The translations under genes and the position numbers were made by a program. Positions 5,943 through 10,000 of a DNA stretch of 10,000 bases are shown one piece after another. This stretch comes from Monoplex corrugatus (Eukaryota > Mollusca > Gastropoda > Littorinimorpha > Ranellidae): positions 39,330,130 to 39,340,129 of the forward strand of contig JAPXFY010000022.1 of NCBI GenBank assembly GCA_030674185.1, given 5' to 3'. Positions within the stretch are counted from its first letter, which is position 1, and each line of letters opens with the position of its first letter. The notes beneath the pieces were generated by a model that ran no database searches, was not told where the DNA came from, and saw only the letters and a list, made by a program, of their open reading frames with translations.

Positions 5943-7571
5943 GACCCTGATACACCATACCCCACTGATGCTGTTGTGTTCTCTGGTACACAGCTAGAAA
6001 ATTTTGAGCTTATGTCTGAGGGTTGTGTGAGAGAGATACTGAAGAAAATGCCAAAGAAGTCATGTGACCTTGACCCTATCCCTGCCTCTATCCTATTTGA
6101 TTGTCTAGATGAAATTACTCCAATTGTCACGTATATTATGAATAAGTCCTTGTCATCTGGTGTTGTGCCTCAGTGCTTTAAGCACGCTCTTGTCAAGCCC
6201 CTTCTGAAGAAGGCAAATCTCGACCCAGACTGCTTGAAGAATTATCGTCCAGTTTCCAATCTACCATTCCTATCAAAGGTGTTGGAACGTATTGTACTAG
6301 AACAGCTTCTGCAGCATCTGGAATCTCACAACCTGCTAGAGCCATTCCAGTCAGCCTACCGTAAGTGCCATAGCACAGAAACCGCTCTATTGCGTGTGGT
6401 CAATGACCTCCTTCAGGCTTCAGACAATGGGAGTGTGTCTATCTTGTCACTGCTTGACTTGTCAGCAGCATTTGACACCATAGACCATAGCATCATCATA
6501 ACGCGGTTGCGTACCACTTTTGGCTGTTCTGGAACAGTTCTGGACTGGTTTACCTCCTATTTGACTGGCCGTACCCAGTCGGTTGTCATTGGCCACAAAT
6601 CAAATCCATCTGTGCTGAAATGTGGTGTCCCACAAGGTTCTGTCTTGGGACCTGTCCTGTTCACTATGTATACACAACCTCTCAGCGCTATCATTCATCA
6701 GTCAGGTCACTCATACCACTTCTTTGCGGATGACTCACAGCTGCATAGCTCCTCTGCCCCATCAGATTTTGACGCTCTTGCGTGCAGTCTGAGAGATTGT
6801 ATAGAGGATGTCTCCAAGTGGATGAGTGAAAACAAGCTGAAGATGAATGATGATAAAACTGAGCTTATTGTTACTGGTACTAAGTCAAAGGTCAATCAGG
6901 TTACTCATGCCCCCATGTCTATCTCTGGTTGTGATGTATCTTTCTCACAAACTGTTAGAAACCTTGGCTTCTATCTGGATGAAACACTGTCTATGGAAGC
7001 CCATGTCAAACAGTTGTGCCGTACTCTGTACTATCAGCTACGTAGAATTGGTAAGATTCGCTCCTTCCTTTCCACTGATGCTACCAACAAGCTTGCTGTC
7101 TCTTTCATACTATCTAGACTGGACTATTGTAACTCTCTATTCGCAGGTCTCCATGACAATCAACTATCTAAACTTCAGCGCATACAGAACCACGCGGCTC
7201 GCCTTGTTCTCCGCAAGCCCAGGCGTGAGAGTGCAAAATCTCTGCTTAGAACACTTCATTGGCTCCCGGTAAAGGCTAGGATTCAATATAAAGTTGCCTG
7301 TCTCTGCTTTCAGTGTATCTATCACGAGAACATGCCATCCTATCTTGCCAACCTCCTGCAGGGTTACAAACCTTCTCGAACGCTCCGCTCTTCTGACACC
7401 TCACTGTTGACTGTTACTCGCTTCTCTCTAGACACCTTTGGTAAAAAATCTTTCTCTGTCTTTGGCCCAAATGTATGGAACTCTCTACCACTGTCTCTCA
7501 GAAAAACTAAGTGTTTCTCAACCTTCAAACGGCACCTGAAAACCCACCTCTTTCAAACTCATCTAACCTGA
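5943..7571 (+). CDS. Partial LINE ORF2: reverse transcriptase and C-terminal region
   Basis: The open frame has no native start, because it is cut by truncation at 5943; an in-frame TAA lies just before it at 5937. The GTG at 5976 lies within the frame and is not a start. Counting from that GTG as residue 1, the block at 29-40 (SCDLDPIPASIL) and 90-105 (YRPVSNLPFLS) marks the start of the domain. Motif A is LLDLSAAFDTIDH with Asp161, motif B GVPQGSVLGPVLF at 217-229, motif C FADD at 250-253 supplying the catalytic Asp pair, then LKMNDDKTE at 288-296 and RNLGFYLD at 328-335. The C-terminal block is VWNSLPLSLRKT, then FSTFKRHLKTHLF before the TGA. It synthesises cDNA from its own RNA at the nicked target. 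All catalytic residues are present, and no frameshift or stop interrupts about 542 codons. The apurinic-type endonuclease that normally precedes it is absent. Confidence 0.93.
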   Translation, partial: DPDTPYPTDAVVFSGTQLENFELMSEGCVREILKKMPKKSCDLDPIPASILFDCLDEITPIVTYIMNKSLSSGVVPQCFKHALVKPLLKKANLDPDCLKNYRPVSNLPFLSKVLERIVLEQLLQHLESHNLLEPFQSAYRKCHSTETALLRVVNDLLQASDNGSVSILSLLDLSAAFDTIDHSIIITRLRTTFGCSGTVLDWFTSYLTGRTQSVVIGHKSNPSVLKCGVPQGSVLGPVLFTMYTQPLSAIIHQSGHSYHFFADDSQLHSSSAPSDFDALACSLRDCIEDVSKWMSENKLKMNDDKTELIVTGTKSKVNQVTHAPMSISGCDVSFSQTVRNLGFYLDETLSMEAHVKQLCRTLYYQLRRIGKIRSFLSTDATNKLAVSFILSRLDYCNSLFAGLHDNQLSKLQRIQNHAARLVLRKPRRESAKSLLRTLHWLPVKARIQYKVACLCFQCIYHENMPSYLANLLQGYKPSRTLRSSDTSLLTVTRFSLDTFGKKSFSVFGPNVWNSLPLSLRKTKCFSTFKRHLKTHLFQTHLT

Positions 7572-7653
7572 AGAGCCTTAGTTTGCAAGTCTGTCATCAG
7601 ACTAATCTCTCCTGCCTGTATAACAATATTTTGTATAAGGGCCTATAGAGCAA

Positions 7654-7669
7654 GGTGTGTGTGTGCGTG

Positions 7670-7725
<56 letters not shown>

Positions 7726-7735
7726 GTGTGTGTGC
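7654..7735. repeat. (TG)n microsatellite inside the LINE 3' UTR
   Basis: The tract has an uninterrupted run of about 26 TG units (7672-7724) with GTGC variants at the ends. It is the only large dinucleotide tract in the window with TG rather than CA on the plus strand. Confidence 0.95.
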
Positions 7736-8032
7736 TTGAGTGAGCATGTGTGTGTATCACTGTATGTGTACAGCTGAGGAAGGGATAGGGGAGAAATTGA
7801 GTGGGAAAGAGATTGAAATACTTTAAGAAACTTTTTCAAATCTTTGTTTGTATGTAAATTGTGATGTATGATATGCGAATAGTTCATAATTTGTGAGGAA
7901 TTTTGATTGTCAAGGTGTTAATGCTGTAATACTGAAGTTGTAATGTTTTTCCTGTATATGGATTAGAATTTTTCTGTTTTTATCTTCATTCAAAATATTG
8001 ATTATAATTTTATGTACAACTATTGCATGCAT

Positions 8033-8082
8033 AAACACACACACACGCATGCAAACATAGCACACGCACACACACACACACA

Positions 8083-8139
<57 letters not shown>

Positions 8140-8226
8140 ACATTCTTACAAACACACGCGCACAGCAACGCACACGCACGCACACACACATGTACACACA
8201 CACGTACGCAAGCACACACACGCAGC
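8033..8226. repeat. (CA)n-(CT)n-(CA)n compound microsatellite in the LINE 3' UTR
   Basis: CA repeats flank a CT run of about 15 units (8085-8115), followed by CACG and CGCA variants to 8226. A frame of His-Thr and Ser-Leu repeats across it is a low-complexity artefact. Confidence 0.93.
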
Positions 8227-8429
8227 AATATATAAACACAGTATGCCTCTTTATTCATATGAAAAATCTGTTAATCTTTCTTCATTACATAAGTCAGTGT
8301 TTAAATTTTAATATTCTGTGGTTTCTTATGTGTCTTCTTACTTGTATAGCTTTAATGTTTGTTGTTATCTTATTGTGTATGTAATTGTGAACATTTTTTA
8401 TCACCTTTTGCCTTTCTTGCGAAATGTAA

Positions 8430-8496
8430 AGCGCTGGTGAGCATGTTTTTATATGGAATATGCGCTATACAAATAAACATTATTATTATTATTATT
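8430..8496 (+). promoter_or_regulatory. LINE 3' terminal inverted repeat and ATT tail
   Basis: AGCGC at 8430-8434 is complementary to GCGCT at 8462-8466, giving a possible stem around a 27-nt loop in the element RNA. It is followed by ATACAAATAAAC and (ATT)6. In L2/CR1-group elements the 3' end is the site recognised by the reverse transcriptase, and the triplet tail primes reverse transcription. The role here is inferred from position. Confidence 0.6.
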
Positions 8497-8500
8497 ATCT

Positions 8501-8616
8501 ATGTGTAGTGTGATGTAGACCCTCTTTGGGCGAGGACTGGATGTAAAAAAGCATATATTTTGCTTATTTTATACCCTCGTAAACAAAAATTTGTTCTTGT
8601 TCTCTCTCTCTCTCTC
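8501..8616 (+). mobile_element. Right half of copy B, resuming after the LINE
   Basis: ATGTGTAGTGTGATGTAGAC, GAGGACTGGATGTAAAAAAG and CATATATTTTGCTTATTTTA match copy A from 5629 onward. The half ends TTTGTTCTTGTTC and a short CT run, as copy A does. Joined in thought to 5869-5942, it gives one continuous element of the same layout as copy A. Confidence 0.7.
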
Positions 8617-8720
8617 ATGTTTCATACACACACTCATACACGCACACCTAACCATTTACACCCATCCCCTCTCCCCCCCCCCCAAAAAAAAAAAAACACA
8701 CAAAAAACAAAGAAAGGGGA
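8617..8720. repeat. Simple sequence: CA, then C-run and A-run
   Basis: Short CA-rich sequence is followed by 11 Cs (8673-8683), 13 As (8684-8696) and a CAAA/CAAAG-rich stretch. Nothing coding is seen. The next 110 bp (8721-8830) are unique and unrecognised. Confidence 0.8.
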
Positions 8721-8829
8721 GGACTGTCTAACGTGACCGACATAACAGACACTTCACACTTAAGGAACTGGAAATGGAAATTGTCCAAAAATGTGAAACC
8801 GTTGTCTTGTAATGTTACAAGTCGGCACT

Positions 8830-9075
8830 AGAAGAGTGGCAGAATGGTTCAGACGTTGGCCTGCCAGTAACTAAACTCGAGGTTCCAGGGTTCGTTTCCT
8901 GTACAGGCCTTGACTTTTTTTCCCCCTCAGTTTGACCGGAATATTGAAATGAACGTCTAGTCCTTCGGAAGGGGACGAAACAACAACAAAAAACAAAACC
9001 AAAAACTGAGTGGGACCGCTGCGTCTTCTGGCCTACGCACGCTAAGATCCCACGGCAGTTAAAAATCGTATTGAG
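8830..9075 (+). mobile_element. tRNA-derived SINE with a conserved central domain
   Basis: The head carries an A-box-like GTGGCAGAATGG (8836-8847) and a B-box-like GGTTCGTTTCC (8889-8899). The 53-bp spacing fits a tRNA with a long variable arm (Leu or Ser class). The body has TAGTCCTTCGGAAGGGGACG (about 8959-8978), later CGCACGCTAAGATCCCACGG (about 9036-9055), and GGCATTGGCCCTGGTATAAA (about 9080-9099). These follow, in order, a motif set I know from invertebrate SINEs: CTTCGGATGRGACG, GCGCACGTAAAAGA.CCCACGGC and TTG.CCCTGG. An AAC/AAA-rich stretch of about 25 bp (8981-9006) interrupts the body. The SINE uses RNA polymerase III and a partner LINE for movement. The 3' boundary is not clear. 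Confidence 0.7.
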
Positions 9076-9714
9076 GAGGGCATTGGCCCTGGTATAAAAC
9101 ATTGGAGAGATAGATTGATTTTCCAGGTCCCTTCCTCAATGATTATGAAAAGAAAAGCCTGGAAAGGAAAAAAAAAATGAAGTACACATACCATTGCATT
9201 CACACAAACAATCAAAAGATATGCCCTCCTCCAGTGGGGATGCCGGGGGCTCTTTCAGTATAAATAGTATCCCCGCCTTCTGGAAATTCTGTGCTAGAAA
9301 TTTCCTCTTTTCTGTCACTCTCTTTGTTTTTTCCTTCCTCTTTGAGCTTTCTGTCATTTCTTCCTATCATTTTCTGCCCTGCTGGCCCATTCACCTGTAT
9401 GTGTTCGATAAAATCTTATATACTTTCTCTTAGGATTGATAATTGGGTACATGTATTAAAGTGCATTTTTGGCTCTAAGGAAATGAGATATGCGAAAGCA
9501 ATTTTAGGTAATTTAGGCCTGTTTTTATATATGTTTTAGTGTCCTTACTTATGTTTAAATTTGTATACAGGTGTGTTTTTGAAATCCCCCGTGTGATAAG
9601 TTGGATGGAGTGGTCAACGCCAGGGGCATCTCCTGAGGTTATGTGCGCAAATGCATTGATATGCGTACTTAATTTGTTCTCTGTTGAAGCATTGCGTGTG
9701 TATTGAAATGTTTA
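9076..9714. other. Mostly unrecognised AT-rich sequence
   Basis: About 640 bp without a secure gene. A TATAAATA string lies at 9260-9267, and a possible minus-strand exon of 97 bp at 9288-9192 is bounded by CACAG and GTATGT. Neither is well enough supported to call. The part from about 9440 onward may be the 3' UTR of the element whose tail is at 9715-9775. Confidence 0.4.
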
Positions 9715-9775
9715 TAGCCCTGATATGGCTCTACGCAGTCGGCTGGGCTTTAGACAACAATAACAATAACAACGA
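9715..9775 (+). mobile_element. 3' tail of a LINE or SINE ending in AATAAC repeats
   Basis: TGATATGGCTCTACGCAGTC and GGCTGGGCTTTAGACAACAA, followed by three AACAAT/AATAAC-type units, resemble a common invertebrate retroelement tail (GATATGGCCCTG..TGGTCGGCTGGGC.TTAAGCAACAATAA). The upstream extent of the element cannot be set by eye. Confidence 0.5.
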
Positions 9776-10000
9776 AAAGACATGTATTTGCTGTTGGCCA
9801 CTGTGTCGAGATCATCACCAGGAGGAATTAAAAAGACTGAACACAAATGCATGAACATAACTCAGGTCCACAAAAACGTGCATAGAAACTGGCCTATAAT
9901 ACCTAACATTGCCAGGCAGCAGCTCACATGTCTTTACAGCTAAAATCACAAGTAATACATACATCCAACTATCGATCCGAATAGACAGAAAACATGTAAG
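9776..10000. other. No recognised feature
   Basis: A unique AT-rich stretch. I see no repeat, RNA gene or exon with usable splice signals in these 225 bp. Confidence 0.5.

Larger units (their letters stand above)
7572..8478 (+). other. 3' UTR of the LINE
   Basis: An AT-rich non-coding region of about 907 bp follows the stop codon. It contains two internal microsatellites (7654-7735 and 8033-8226) and otherwise unique sequence. The length is unusual beside the roughly 130-bp 3' UTR of the minus-strand LINE fragment at 3115-3474, so the two elements belong to different subfamilies. AATAAA at 8472-8477 lies in the terminal motif of the element and need not be a host polyadenylation signal. Confidence 0.75.
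5943..8496 (+). mobile_element. CR1/L2-type LINE, 5'-truncated, with intact reverse transcriptase frame
   Basis: This is a 2,554-bp non-LTR retrotransposon copy. It comprises an open reverse transcriptase frame to 7571, a 925-bp 3' UTR and a 3' terminus with an AGCGC (8430-8434) / GCGCT (8462-8466) inverted repeat, then CAAATAAAC and six ATT units (8479-8496). This kind of terminus is known from L2/CR1-group LINEs, whose microsatellite ends replace a poly-A tail. The endonuclease half and the 5' UTR are missing, as expected for truncation during target-primed reverse transcription. ATCT occurs on both sides (5939-5942 and 8497-8500). It lies inside copy B of another repeat. It cannot move on its own, but the undamaged frame suggests a fairly recent insertion. 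Confidence 0.88.

Noticed and set aside
5976..5978. GTG as the start codon of the reverse transcriptase
   Set aside because: The frame continues upstream with the same coding character to 5943, where the element is truncated. No native start is present in this copy.
6847..7272. A 141-codon frame overlapping the reverse transcriptase
   Set aside because: It lies in another frame wholly inside a well-conserved protein and has no family likeness. The minus-strand frames at 5870-6130 and 6707-6895 were rejected for the same reason.
8472..8477. AATAAA as a host gene polyadenylation signal
   Set aside because: It lies in the terminal motif of the LINE, directly before its ATT tail, which explains it.
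8832..8907. A functional Leu/Ser-type tRNA gene
   Set aside because: The B box departs from consensus (TTCGTTTCC), the T stem pairs poorly, and the sequence continues into a SINE body.
9260..9267. TATAAATA as a promoter TATA box
   Set aside because: No initiator, downstream exon or other promoter element supports it, and the base composition is AT-rich.

Overview
This is an animal genomic window that is mostly repetitive. Three things point to an invertebrate, and I infer a lophotrochozoan, most likely a mollusc. First, there are very long CA tracts. Second, there are LINE retrotransposons of the CR1/L2 type that end in ATT microsatellites. Third, there is a tRNA-headed SINE with a central motif (CTTCGGA...GGGACG, then ...CCCACGGCA) that I know from invertebrate SINEs. 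No bacterial-type genes or operons are present.

Layout. 1-229 is a CA microsatellite and 472-627 a GAT/AAT microsatellite. 868-1735 is a ten-unit minisatellite of about 80-100 bp per unit, each unit carrying a G-run, and it abuts a tRNA-like sequence on the minus strand (1741-1812). 1931-2175 holds five near-identical 49-bp tandem repeats. 2387-3114 is a 728-bp mosaic of triplet repeats, which I read as the overgrown 3' tail of a minus-strand, 5'-truncated LINE (3115-3474). 3482-3830 contains fragments resembling Penelope-like elements with a decayed hammerhead motif. 3890-4577 and 4890-5370 are CA-rich and other simple repeats. 5509-8616 is a nested retroelement locus. 8614-8720 is simple sequence, 8830-9075 a SINE, and 9715-9775 another retroelement tail. 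The last 225 bp hold nothing I recognise.

Host coding signal. Two short minus-strand stretches look like exons of one coiled-coil protein gene. Exon A is 4827 to 4588 (240 bp, 80 codons, AG and GT at its edges). Exon B is 2365 to 2270 (32 codons behind TTGTTGCAG). Both junctions are phase 0, and the 3-4 spacing of hydrophobic residues runs through the predicted splice without a break. I cannot name the gene. The intron between them is about 2.2 kb and is filled with repeats, including a LINE that seems to have landed 15 bp upstream of the exon B acceptor.

Mobile coding signal. 5943-8496 is a 5'-truncated CR1/L2-type LINE with an uninterrupted reverse transcriptase frame (5943-7571), a 925-bp 3' UTR, a short inverted repeat and six ATT units. 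It is inserted in a different repeat whose uninterrupted sister copy lies just upstream (5577-5727). Comparing the two gives the empty site and a 4-bp target duplication (ATCT).
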